Source: an uncultured Roseateles sp. (GTDB lineage Bacteria > Pseudomonadota > Gammaproteobacteria > Burkholderiales > Burkholderiaceae_C). From it: a stretch of DNA of 62,611 bases. Of the stretch, positions 19,126-27,226 are shown in pieces (within the stretch, counting starts at the first letter, position 1; the number at the start of each line of letters is the position of its first letter). Made by a program: the position numbers and the translations under genes. The stretch is from contig NZ_CAMFJS010000029.1 of assembly GCF_945956965.1 (NCBI RefSeq), positions 1 through 62,611 on the forward strand, given 5' to 3'. The notes beneath the pieces were generated by a model. It saw only the letters and a program-made list of their open reading frames with translations. It did not search any database and was not told where the DNA came from.

Positions 19126-20910
19126 TTAGGCTTTTTGCTTGACATAGCGGCCGGGCGCCGCCTCGATGGACTTGTACTTGCGATTGCCCGCCGCCTTGGG
19201 CGCGGGGATCTGCTTGCCAGCATGGCTAGCCAGCCAGGCCGACCAGTCGGTCCACCAGCTGCCCGGCTTCTCGACTGCCGTGGCAAACCACTGCTCGGCC
19301 GTGGCCGGCAGAGCCGCCGACTTGCCGACCCAGTAATTGCGTTTGTTCTTGGCCGGCGGGTTGATGACCCCGGCGATATGGCCGGAAGCCCCCAGCACAA
19401 AGCGCTTGGCCCCCTTGAACACCTGGGTGCTGCGATAGGCCGCGTCCCAGGGCACGATATGGTCTTCGCGAGAACCGTAGAGGTACACCGGCGACTCGAT
19501 CAGGCCGAGGTCGATCTTCTCACCGCACACGGTCAGGGCACCGGGCACCTTCAGCTCATTTTGCAAATAGGTGTGGCGCAAATACCAGCAGTACATCGGC
19601 CCGGCCATATTGGTGGCGTCACCGTTCCAGTACAGCAGGTCAAAGGCCGGCGGGGCTTCGCCCTTGAGGTAGTTGCCCACCACATAGTTCCAGACCAGAT
19701 CGTTCGGGCGCAGGAAGCTGAAGGTGGTGGCCAGCTCCTGACCCTTGAGCAGGCCAGGGCCCTTGGGGGCATTGGGGCCAATGCTCTTCTCGCGCATCTG
19801 CACCAGGCCTTCGTCGACAAAGATGTCGAGGATGCCGTTGGCGGAAAAGTCTATCAGCGAGGTCAGCAAGGTCACGCTGCTGGCAGGCTGCTGGCCACGC
19901 GCGGCCAGCACGGCCAAGGCGGTGGCCAAAATGGTGCCGCCAACGCAAAAGCCCAGGCAGTCAATTTGATCAGCGCCGCTGATCTCACGCGTTACTTCGA
20001 TGGCCTTGATGGCGGCATGCTCGATGTAGTCATCCCAGGTCCAGGCCGCGCACGAGGCATCCGGATTGCGCCAGCTGACCACAAACACCCGGTGCCCTTG
20101 CGACACCGCATAGCGGATCAGCGAATTTTCAGGCTGCAAATCGAGGATGTAGTACTTGTTGATGCAAGGCGGCACCAGCAAGAAGGGGCGTTCGAAGACG
20201 GTGGGCGTCAGCGGCTTGTATTCGATCAGCTGGAAGAAGTCGTTCTCGAACACGATGTCGCCCGGCGTGCTGGCGACATTGCGGCCGACCTCAAACGCAC
20301 TCTCATCGGTTTGCGACACATGGCCGCGCTGCACATCGGCCCACAGCTGTTGCATGCCCTTGGCAATGCTCTCGCCCTGGGTTTGCAGGGCCAGCTTCTG
20401 GGCTTCGGGGTTCAGGGCCAGGAAGTTGCTGGGTGACGCCGCATCGACAAACTGCTGCACCGCGAAGCGGATGCGCTGGCGGGTCTTTTCTTCTCCCTGC
20501 ACCTGGTCCGCCATCTGCTGCAAGGTCTTGGCATTGAGCAAATAGAGCTGCGCCATGAAGGACGCGGCGGGGTTGGCATTCCAGGCTTCATCGGCAAAGC
20601 GGCGGTCGGCCAGGGGCTTGGGCGGCGCGGCGGGGGCTGCCGCATTGACATTCCCCAAGCTGCTCAGGTGGAGCGCGTTATTCCACAGCTCGGTGGCCTG
20701 CCTAATGTAGTTGCCTTGCAACTCGCTCAGCGCCGCGGGTGAAATCTGCAGGCTCAGCATGGAGTTCCACATCTCGCCCAAACCACCCAAGCCGTCGCCG
20801 CCGGCTTTGGCGCCGCTTGATTGGCCTGCGCTGGCGGCAGCAGCAGCGGCCTCCGCCTTGTCTTGAACAGCCTCGGCGGCTGCCGCTGAGGCTTTCGATT
20901 TACGTGCCAT
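19126..20910 (-). CDS. phaC: Class I poly(R)-hydroxyalkanoic acid synthase
   Basis: A predicted 594-residue PHA polymerase. The N-terminal ~90 residues include an Ala-rich, Lys-containing stretch. The alpha/beta-hydrolase core has the lipase-box-like GFCVGG with nucleophile C322, the conserved WN(G)D aspartate region (LLYWNGDATN) and the final GASGHIAGV histidine. Length fits class I (no PhaE/PhaR partner nearby). The start MARKSKAS is used because the upstream MVGRL codons lack a better ribosome site. It heads the phaC-phaA-phaB operon; no phasin or depolymerase gene is in the window. Confidence 0.97.
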   Translation of the reverse strand: MARKSKASAAAAEAVQDKAEAAAAAASAGQSSGAKAGGDGLGGLGEMWNSMLSLQISPAALSELQGNYIRQATELWNNALHLSSLGNVNAAAPAAPPKPLADRRFADEAWNANPAASFMAQLYLLNAKTLQQMADQVQGEEKTRQRIRFAVQQFVDAASPSNFLALNPEAQKLALQTQGESIAKGMQQLWADVQRGHVSQTDESAFEVGRNVASTPGDIVFENDFFQLIEYKPLTPTVFERPFLLVPPCINKYYILDLQPENSLIRYAVSQGHRVFVVSWRNPDASCAAWTWDDYIEHAAIKAIEVTREISGADQIDCLGFCVGGTILATALAVLAARGQQPASSVTLLTSLIDFSANGILDIFVDEGLVQMREKSIGPNAPKGPGLLKGQELATTFSFLRPNDLVWNYVVGNYLKGEAPPAFDLLYWNGDATNMAGPMYCWYLRHTYLQNELKVPGALTVCGEKIDLGLIESPVYLYGSREDHIVPWDAAYRSTQVFKGAKRFVLGASGHIAGVINPPAKNKRNYWVGKSAALPATAEQWFATAVEKPGSWWTDWSAWLASHAGKQIPAPKAAGNRKYKSIEAAPGRYVKQKA

Positions 20911-21079
20911 GAGTCTCCCAACCATTTACCAGACGATGAACTGACGATTGAATGCACGGAGGCCCAGGACGCTCCTCATGAACCCGCGCCAGACTTGTCG
21001 TCGCAGCGCAATAGCCCATCAGGATCATCCTAGTCATTTGCTGTTGTAACCTCCATCCCTTACCTTGTAATGACAGCAC

Positions 21080-21427
21080 ATGTACTTAATCGCAATTGCC
21101 TGGGGCTATGTGGCCGTGATGATGGCCTTGGCCGAAGCCACCAGCAGCCAAGGCAGCATTCTTGGCGCCCTGATCACCTTGCTGCTTTATGGCGTGCTGC
21201 CCATCACCATCGTGCTCTACATCCTGGGTGCCCCGGGACGCAAAGCCGCACGCAAGAAGCAGGCCATGGCTGAGGCTGAACTGGCGGCCCAAGGCTCGCA
21301 AGTCGCACAGGCCGCGCAGGTCGAGCCATCAGCGAACCCGGCCCAGGCGGCGGCCCCATCAACGCAAGCTGATGGCGGCGACCATGCGCCCGCCCAGCCG
21401 CTCCCGCCGGAAGGAAAAGAAGCGTGA
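21080..21427 (+). CDS. Small two-helix membrane protein
   Basis: A predicted 115-residue protein. Two hydrophobic helices (residues ~2-20 and ~27-50, MYLIAIAWGYVAVMMALAEA and LGALITLLLYGVLPITIVLYIL) are followed by a basic patch PGRKAARKKQ and an Ala/Gln/Pro-rich tail. No function is known to me. Its 3' end overlaps the convergent pgeF gene by 69 nt, so the last ~22 codons are antisense to pgeF. It diverges from phaC. Confidence 0.7.
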   Translation: MYLIAIAWGYVAVMMALAEATSSQGSILGALITLLLYGVLPITIVLYILGAPGRKAARKKQAMAEAELAAQGSQVAQAAQVEPSANPAQAAAPSTQADGGDHAPAQPLPPEGKEA

Positions 21428-22141
21428 GTCTTCGCTGTACGTGCACCAGGCACCGCCGCTGATCGCGCCCAAGCCCAGCGCTTGAAGCCGCTGGCGAGCC
21501 AGGCCCACCAGATCGGCCCGCCAGCGCGGCTCGCCCGCAGCGTTAGGGCGGAAGTTGAAGAAGGGCTGATCTTGCAGGAGTGGCGCGCGCCCGAAGGCTT
21601 GCAGCACATCGGCACCCACTTCAAATGCGCTGGGGCCGATGCACGCCCCCATCCAGGCTTGTACCTGCGCGGGCTCACAGCCGGCCGCTGCACACAGTTC
21701 GGCCACCGTGTTCTCCAGCACGCCGCCGGCCAGCCCGCGCCAGCCGGCATGCGCGCCGGCCACCCCACCGGGGGCCGCGAACAGCACCGGCAGGCAATCC
21801 GCCACCTGAATCGCCACGGCCAGCTCGGGCCGCGTGCTCACGCTGGCATCGACTTGGAGCATGGGCGCCCCCGGCAGGGCATGCTCTGGCGCCAAGCGGG
21901 CGACGGCGCTGCCATGGACTTGATGGAGAAACACCGCGTGCGCGCCCAGCGCCTGGCTGACACGGGCGCGGTTGGCCGCCACGGCGGCGGGGTCGTCTTG
22001 CACCGCCGCACCCACATTCATGCTGGCATGCGCGCCCTGGCTGACGCCGCCGGCGCGTGTGGTCATGAAGGCCCGCACGGGCAGGCCAGGGAACTCGGGC
22101 CGCAGCCAATCCGCGTCGATCAGCGTGGCCTCACTCGGCAT
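21359..22141 (-). CDS. pgeF: Peptidoglycan editing factor PgeF (YfiH, laccase-domain)
   Basis: A predicted 260-residue protein of the DUF152/YfiH family. Typical motifs are MTTRAGGVS near the N-terminus, the zinc-site HQVHG, VADCLPVLF, and AGAHAGWRGL with the metal-binding cysteine/histidines. The family removes misincorporated amino acids from peptidoglycan precursors and is often mis-named polyphenol oxidase. The start MPSEATL overlaps the upstream maiA stop by 11 nt, supporting coupling. The 3' end lies antisense to the small membrane protein gene. Confidence 0.92.
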   Translation of the reverse strand: MPSEATLIDADWLRPEFPGLPVRAFMTTRAGGVSQGAHASMNVGAAVQDDPAAVAANRARVSQALGAHAVFLHQVHGSAVARLAPEHALPGAPMLQVDASVSTRPELAVAIQVADCLPVLFAAPGGVAGAHAGWRGLAGGVLENTVAELCAAAGCEPAQVQAWMGACIGPSAFEVGADVLQAFGRAPLLQDQPFFNFRPNAAGEPRWRADLVGLARQRLQALGLGAISGGAWCTYSEDSRFFSFRRERLGGRMVAAISLR

Positions 22142-22763
22142 CGGGGCAGGCGCTAGGTTGCGTTTTGGCAAAGGCGTCCAGGGCCATGCAGTTGGCGAAC
22201 ACCCGCATCACGCCGGGCACATGCTCAAGCCGGCAATCAAAACGCTTGGCATTGAAGATCTGCGGCACCAGCACGCAGTCGGCCAGGCCCGGTGTGTCGC
22301 CGAAGCAGAACTGCCCGGCGGTCTGGCTCAGGCGTTGTTCCACCACGGCCAAGCCCTGCTCCACCCAGTGGCGGTACCAGCGGTTCTTGTTGTCCTCATC
22401 CACGCCCAGCTCTTTGCTGAGGTAGCGCAGCACACGCAGATTGTTCAGGGGGTGGATCTCGCAAGCAATGTCTTGCGCGATCGCCCGCACCTGGGCGCGG
22501 CCCAGGGCGTTGGCGGGCAGCAGAGGCGGCGTCGGGTGGGATTCATCCAGATACTCGATGATGGCCATGGACTGGCTCACCAACGCATCGCCGTCGCGCA
22601 GCAGGGGCACCAGCTTGGAGATCGAGGCCTCGGCGTAGCCGGGGTCGAACTGCTCGTTCTTGGCCAGGTGGACGCTGCGGTAGTCGTAATCCAGCCCTTT
22701 GAGTGCGAGCGCGATACGCACCCGGTAGGAGGCTGAGGAGCGAAAGTAATTGAAGAGTTCCAT
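22131..22763 (-). CDS. maiA: Maleylacetoacetate isomerase / zeta-class glutathione S-transferase
   Basis: A predicted 210-residue GST. The zeta-class signature SSASYRVRIALALKG occurs at residues 8-22, followed by LVPLLRDGDALVSQSMAIIEYLDE and a helical C-terminal domain with FCFGDTPGLADCVLVPQ. The enzyme converts maleylacetoacetate to fumarylacetoacetate in tyrosine/homogentisate degradation using glutathione. Start MELFNYF is preceded by a weak GGAG. No other homogentisate genes are adjacent. Confidence 0.9.
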   Translation of the reverse strand: MELFNYFRSSASYRVRIALALKGLDYDYRSVHLAKNEQFDPGYAEASISKLVPLLRDGDALVSQSMAIIEYLDESHPTPPLLPANALGRAQVRAIAQDIACEIHPLNNLRVLRYLSKELGVDEDNKNRWYRHWVEQGLAVVEQRLSQTAGQFCFGDTPGLADCVLVPQIFNAKRFDCRLEHVPGVMRVFANCMALDAFAKTQPSACPDAE

Positions 22764-22941
22764 GGCTGTGGATGATGCCACGGCGCCGTGCGGCCGCACA
22801 GCTCAGGTGCATGCTGCACCGCCTTCAAGCAAGACCCTGGCAGCACCTCCTCAGCGCCCCTTGGCGGAGTTCGCCCGCCCTTGCTGCGGGTGATCGGGCT
22901 TGTCATCTCACGCTTCGCAAGGCCCGGCTACACTGCGGCCC

Positions 22942-23502
22942 ATGTGGCTGCCCCCTCGTTTCAAGTTTTGCTCCAGCTGCGGCGCCGCCGTGGACTACCG
23001 CGTGCCGGCCGATGACAACCGCGAGCGTGCGACCTGCAGCGCCTGCGCCAGCATTCATTATCAAAACCCCATCAATGTGGTGGGCACGCTGCCGATTCTG
23101 GGCGAACCCGGCGCGGAGCAAGTGCTGCTTTGCCGCCGCGCCATTGAGCCACGCTTGGGTCTGTGGACCCTTCCGGCCGGCTTTCTGGAGTTGGGCGAAA
23201 GCTGCGAAGCCGGCGCCTTGCGTGAAACCATCGAAGAGGCGGGCGCGCAGGTCGAGATGCAGCCGCTCTACAGCCTGATCAATGTGCTGCGCGCCGGTCA
23301 GATCCACCTCTTCTACCGCGCCCGCCTGCTCTCGGCCGAGTTCGATCCGGGCCCGGAAACCCTCGAAGCCAAGCTCTTTTACGAGCACGAGATCCCCTGG
23401 GACGAGCTGGCCTTCCGCACCGTGCGCGAGACCCTGCAGCGCTATTTTGAGGACCGCCGCCTGGGCCGGCCCTTCGCGCTGTTCAGCGCCGAAATCAGCT
23501 GA
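22942..23502 (+). CDS. Nudix hydrolase with N-terminal zinc ribbon
   Basis: A predicted 186-residue hydrolase. The N-terminus has two CxxC pairs (FCSSCG at ~9-14 and TCSACAS at ~30) forming a zinc ribbon. The Nudix box GFLELGESCEAGALRETIEE matches Gx5Ex7REUxEExGU. Zinc-ribbon Nudix proteins resemble NudC NADH pyrophosphatase, but the NudC SQPWPF motif is absent, so the substrate is open. It ends 1 nt before the convergent lapD-like gene. I start at MWLPPRF because an earlier in-frame ATG adds residues unlike the family. Confidence 0.9.
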   Translation: MWLPPRFKFCSSCGAAVDYRVPADDNRERATCSACASIHYQNPINVVGTLPILGEPGAEQVLLCRRAIEPRLGLWTLPAGFLELGESCEAGALRETIEEAGAQVEMQPLYSLINVLRAGQIHLFYRARLLSAEFDPGPETLEAKLFYEHEIPWDELAFRTVRETLQRYFEDRRLGRPFALFSAEIS

Positions 23503-23503
23503 T

Positions 23504-25447
23504 TCAGGCCCGCCCGGCGGGCTGAGCTGTCGCCCAAGGGCCGGTCACGCCGTCCAGCTCGCAGTCCCACAAGGCCTGCACATCCATGGCGTCGACCACG
23601 CCCTCGGCATAAACCTTCAGCGCCAGGCTGCGCAGCATCACCACCATGCCGCGCACAAACGCTGCACGCGCGGGATCGCCCGACACGCCGCTGACCACGG
23701 CCACGTCCAGCTTCACATAGTCCAGACCCGCCTGGTAGAGCCGCTCCACCTGGGCCAATCCGGCGCTGGCATGCTCCAAGCCCAGCTTGAGGCCCAGCGG
23801 CCGCAGCTGACGGCCCATTTCCAGCAGCAGATCAAAGTGGGCAATGGCCGCGCTTTCAGCCAGCTCCAGCCCGAGCTTGCGCGCCGCCTGCGGGGCCTGA
23901 AACACCTGCTCGCGCAGGCGCGCCACGAAGTTGCCATCCAAGAGCGAGGCCGGCGCCACATTGATGCAGCGGGCCTGGCCGTCGCGGGCAATGGCCTCCA
24001 AGGCCAGGCTCACGGCCAACACATCCACATCGGCCGTCAAGCGGCTGCGCAAGGCCAGGGGCAGCCAACGCGCGGCGGACTCAAAAGCCCCGCCCTGCTC
24101 CAACTGCAGCTGCATCGGGCTTTCCTGGTGCAGCACTTGGCCGGCCTTGTCCAGCACCGGGTAGGCCATGAGGCGCCCGCGCTTCTCAGCCACCGCCTCC
24201 ATGATCTGCGCCCGCCAGGCGCGCTCGCCCAGGGCCGGCAAGCCGGTGACGGCCGCTTGCGCGCCAGGCCGCAGCTTGCTGAACTCGACCACAAAGCCGC
24301 TTTGGCTCTCAGCCCGCGCCAGCGCGGCATCGGCCTCACCGAACCATAGGCCCAAGGCCTGATCACGCGGCAGATCCACCGCGCCCAGCGCCACATGAAT
24401 GCCACTGCCAAAAGCCGGCAGGCTGGCGCGCAGGGCTTCGCTCAAGGCTTGGGCCGTTTCCTGTGCCACATCCGGTGCCGGCAGCCAGAGCGCAAAGTCG
24501 GCGCCGTTCAGCCGGCCGCCCAGGCAGCCGCGCACCCGGTCGGGATAGGCTTTCACCGCATTGCCCATCGCCAACAAAATCTGATCCACGGCCGGGCGCC
24601 CCAGGCGTTGGTTCAACTCGGTCAAATCGCGCAGGCGCAACAGCACCAGGCCGGCATGGCTGGGGCCCTCGTCCCGGCTCAGGGCCGAGCTCAGCTCGGC
24701 CATGAAGTGCTTACGGGTGCTCATGCCGGTCAAGGGGTCGCAATGCGCTTGCTGGCTGAGCACTTGCAGTTGTTCGGCCTGAGCCTCAAACATGCTCTTG
24801 ACCCGCAGCACCATGGCATTCATGGCTTGGCTGAGGCCACGCAACTCGGGTACATCGGATTCAGGCACCACCGTGAAGCTGCCCTCCACCACCGCCCGGG
24901 CCTGGGCCGCGACATTGTCCAGAGGCCGGCGAATGCGGCGCAGCACCCAAGCGGCCGCAAGGCTTGCCAGCACGCCGACCACGCCTAGCAACAGGCTGAT
25001 GCGGGTAACGCTGCGCCACAACTCATCATGGGCATAGGCCGATTGGCTTTGCACCTCCAGGCTGCCGACCGCATTCCAGCCATTGCTGACCTGGGCCACG
25101 CCGGGCTGGGCCTCAATGGGCGTCAGGGCGACAAACCAGGACGGCGCATGGGATGGCAGGGGCGCGGCATGGCGCTCGATGGCCACCTTGCCCTCGGCGC
25201 CTCGCAGCATCACGCTTTGGTAGTAGCCGGTGTCGAACAAGGCCGAGATCTGCAACTCCATCAAGGTCGGGTCGCCCTGCTGCTGCGACAAGACCAAGGC
25301 CAGAGCCTGGGCGTTGTCGTTGTTTTTCATTTGCAACTGGGTCTGCAGCAAAAGCCGCACCGACAGGGTTGACACCGCCACGCTGCCCAAGAGCGATGCC
25401 AGCAGCGCGGCCAAGACCAGCAATCCCACCTGACGCATCAAGGACAT
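23504..25447 (-). CDS. lapD: LapD-like c-di-GMP receptor with degenerate GGDEF and EAL domains
   Basis: A predicted 647-residue inner-membrane protein. TM1 (residues ~8-35) precedes a periplasmic LapD/MoxY_N-type domain (~36-150), TM2, a HAMP segment, a GGDEF-like domain and an EAL-like domain. The diguanylate cyclase signature is degraded to GGRLNGADF, and the EAL active site is lost: the DDFG metal motif is replaced in LKLGLEHASAG and EITES by ELAES. This fits LapD, which binds c-di-GMP with a dead EAL domain and holds the protease LapG in the periplasm. lapG lies 38 nt upstream on the same strand. GGGGAG at 5-nt spacing supports the start. Confidence 0.85.
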   Translation of the reverse strand: MSLMRQVGLLVLAALLASLLGSVAVSTLSVRLLLQTQLQMKNNDNAQALALVLSQQQGDPTLMELQISALFDTGYYQSVMLRGAEGKVAIERHAAPLPSHAPSWFVALTPIEAQPGVAQVSNGWNAVGSLEVQSQSAYAHDELWRSVTRISLLLGVVGVLASLAAAWVLRRIRRPLDNVAAQARAVVEGSFTVVPESDVPELRGLSQAMNAMVLRVKSMFEAQAEQLQVLSQQAHCDPLTGMSTRKHFMAELSSALSRDEGPSHAGLVLLRLRDLTELNQRLGRPAVDQILLAMGNAVKAYPDRVRGCLGGRLNGADFALWLPAPDVAQETAQALSEALRASLPAFGSGIHVALGAVDLPRDQALGLWFGEADAALARAESQSGFVVEFSKLRPGAQAAVTGLPALGERAWRAQIMEAVAEKRGRLMAYPVLDKAGQVLHQESPMQLQLEQGGAFESAARWLPLALRSRLTADVDVLAVSLALEAIARDGQARCINVAPASLLDGNFVARLREQVFQAPQAARKLGLELAESAAIAHFDLLLEMGRQLRPLGLKLGLEHASAGLAQVERLYQAGLDYVKLDVAVVSGVSGDPARAAFVRGMVVMLRSLALKVYAEGVVDAMDVQALWDCELDGVTGPWATAQPAGRA

Positions 25448-25485
25448 GGCAACTCCCCAACAAGACTATTCACTTCTCAGCACCC

Positions 25486-26181
25486 TTAAAAACCTTCGGC
25501 CCGCGCCTTGGCCAGCAAATCGCGCCACAAGGATAGACGCTGCAGCGGGTCGCCCGCCGACGTTGCACCCACCCCTTGCCACAGCCCTTCGCCGTTGAAA
25601 CTGAACACCGGCTGCAAATCCGGCCGCTGCGAGGCCGGGCGCACATCGGCGATCAGATTGTCCAGAATCAAGGGCTCCGCACTCGGCTGCGCATAGTAGG
25701 CCAGCACCATGTGCGCGATCGAGCGGCCGCCCAGGCTAGCCCGCACATAGACCATGCGCAACTTGGCAACGGGCATGCCGGCCGACAAGAGCGCGAAATA
25801 CTTGGCAATCGCATAGTCCTCGCAATCGCCGTGGCCTTTGCCCAGCGACTCCAGCGGGCTGGCCCAGTAGTCGATCTTGCCCCAGGTGTCGATATCTTCC
25901 CGAAACTCGATGTGCTTGTTGATGAAGCCATTGACCTCGCTCACCCGCGCCACCTCATCCATGGCGGCGGCCCGATCAATCATTTGTAGCATTTGCTGAG
26001 CCTGGGACTGCGCCCGCGGCGACAGCTTGGCCGCCGCCTCCAGCCAGCGGCCGCGGTCCAGCGCATGACTCAGCAAGGGCAACATGCCCGCGGCCAAGGC
26101 CAGGCCGGCGCAAACGCGCAGCAGCCAGCGCCAGGTCAAGCCCGGTCTAGGCACTTTGGCACGAGGGGCGCAAAAGAGCAT
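25486..26181 (-). CDS. lapG: LapG-like periplasmic cysteine protease
   Basis: A predicted 231-residue transglutaminase-like cysteine peptidase (BTLCP family). A hydrophobic signal/anchor occupies residues ~17-40. The catalytic triad is visible: C120 in GHGDCEDYAIAK, H157 in IAHMVLAYY and D174 in LILDNL. LapG proteases cut the N-terminus of large surface adhesins and release biofilm cells when LapD is not bound to c-di-GMP. It forms an operon with lapD. The expected adhesin and its type I secretion genes are not in this window. Confidence 0.88.
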   Translation of the reverse strand: MLFCAPRAKVPRPGLTWRWLLRVCAGLALAAGMLPLLSHALDRGRWLEAAAKLSPRAQSQAQQMLQMIDRAAAMDEVARVSEVNGFINKHIEFREDIDTWGKIDYWASPLESLGKGHGDCEDYAIAKYFALLSAGMPVAKLRMVYVRASLGGRSIAHMVLAYYAQPSAEPLILDNLIADVRPASQRPDLQPVFSFNGEGLWQGVGATSAGDPLQRLSLWRDLLAKARAEGF

Positions 26182-26308
26182 GCGATGTTGCGTCCGAAAT
26201 CAGCTGGCAAGGGGCTTGCAAACCAGTCTCGCAAGCCATAATCCGATGCACTTTACAGGCTGCGTCCCATCAAGCAGCCAGGTGCAGGGCCAAATTCCTT
26301 TGTATTCC

Positions 26309-27172
26309 ATGAGCACCCAGACAATCCGCCAAGAAGTTGACAAAGCGCGCCAGACCGGACCGCTCAAGCAAATCATCATCCCTCCCTGCCCTGAGCTGCT
26401 GGCCCGGCTGCAAAAGGCCATGGCCAATAATCCGCCCGATTTGACCGAAGTGGCGCGTATCGCCGCCAGCGATGTGGCCATGTCCGCCACCCTGCTGCGC
26501 TTGGCCAACAGCCCCATCCACCTGTCGGACGGCATGCCCTGCAACACCGTGGGTCAGGCCATGACCCGCATTGGCCTGGACGAAACAGCGCAGGTGATGA
26601 CCGCCTTTTTGCTGCGCAATGCCTTCCCGGTCAACAACCCGCACCTGACCCGATTCTGGGAGCGCTCGGCCAAACGCGCCCGCGCCATGGCGTTTGTGGC
26701 GCGGCAGTTGCCGGGCTTGTCGCCGGATCTGGCCCACACCTTCGGCCTGTTTTGCCATGTGGGCATTCCGGTCCTGTTGCAAAGCCTGCGCGGCTATGGA
26801 ACGACCCTGGTGGAGGCCGCCGCGCGCATTGACCGCTCCTTCATCGCCACCGAGAACGCCAACCACCGCACCGACCATGCCGTGGCCGGCGCCCTGCTGG
26901 CCCGCGCCTGGAATATGGCACCGGAGCTGATGGCGGCGATTCGCCTGCATCACAGCCTCGAATCTATGGGCGCCTCGGACATCGAGCCCGAGGTCCACAC
27001 CCTGGTCGCCGCCGGCCTGATCGCCGAGCACCTCATGCGCATGCATGAGGGCCTGGACGAAGAAGCCGACTGGGCCGCGCACCACGCCAGCGCCATGGCC
27101 TGGCTGCACATCAGCGCAGAAGACCTGGAGCATTGGGACGACCAACTACGCCCCTTGCTGGACCAGGCCTGA
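26309..27172 (+). CDS. HDOD domain protein
   Basis: A predicted 287-residue protein dominated by an HDOD domain (residues ~18-220), a catalytically inactive relative of HD phosphohydrolases. Typical segments are IIIPPCPELLARLQKAM, VARIAASDVAMSATLLRLAN and HTFGLFCHVGIPVLLQ. HDOD proteins act in signalling, often with c-di-GMP systems, but the mechanism is unclear. An in-frame ATG at 26246 would add 21 residues; I prefer MSTQTIRQ. It is divergent from lapG, with a 127-nt gap. Confidence 0.85.
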   Translation: MSTQTIRQEVDKARQTGPLKQIIIPPCPELLARLQKAMANNPPDLTEVARIAASDVAMSATLLRLANSPIHLSDGMPCNTVGQAMTRIGLDETAQVMTAFLLRNAFPVNNPHLTRFWERSAKRARAMAFVARQLPGLSPDLAHTFGLFCHVGIPVLLQSLRGYGTTLVEAAARIDRSFIATENANHRTDHAVAGALLARAWNMAPELMAAIRLHHSLESMGASDIEPEVHTLVAAGLIAEHLMRMHEGLDEEADWAAHHASAMAWLHISAEDLEHWDDQLRPLLDQA

Positions 27173-27181
27173 GTTCAGCGC

Positions 27182-27214
27182 CCCTGCCACGCTGGCAGGG
27201 TGGCAGGGTGGCAA
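27182..27214. repeat. Convergent-gene hairpin with short tandem repeat
   Basis: An 8-bp stem CCCTGCCA / TGGCAGGG is followed by further copies of the 8-mer TGGCAGGG, about 2.6 units in all. It lies between the HDOD gene and the convergent glutamine synthetase-like gene. There is no T-tract, so terminator function is uncertain. Confidence 0.45.
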
Positions 27215-27226
27215 GAGGCGGCCTGA

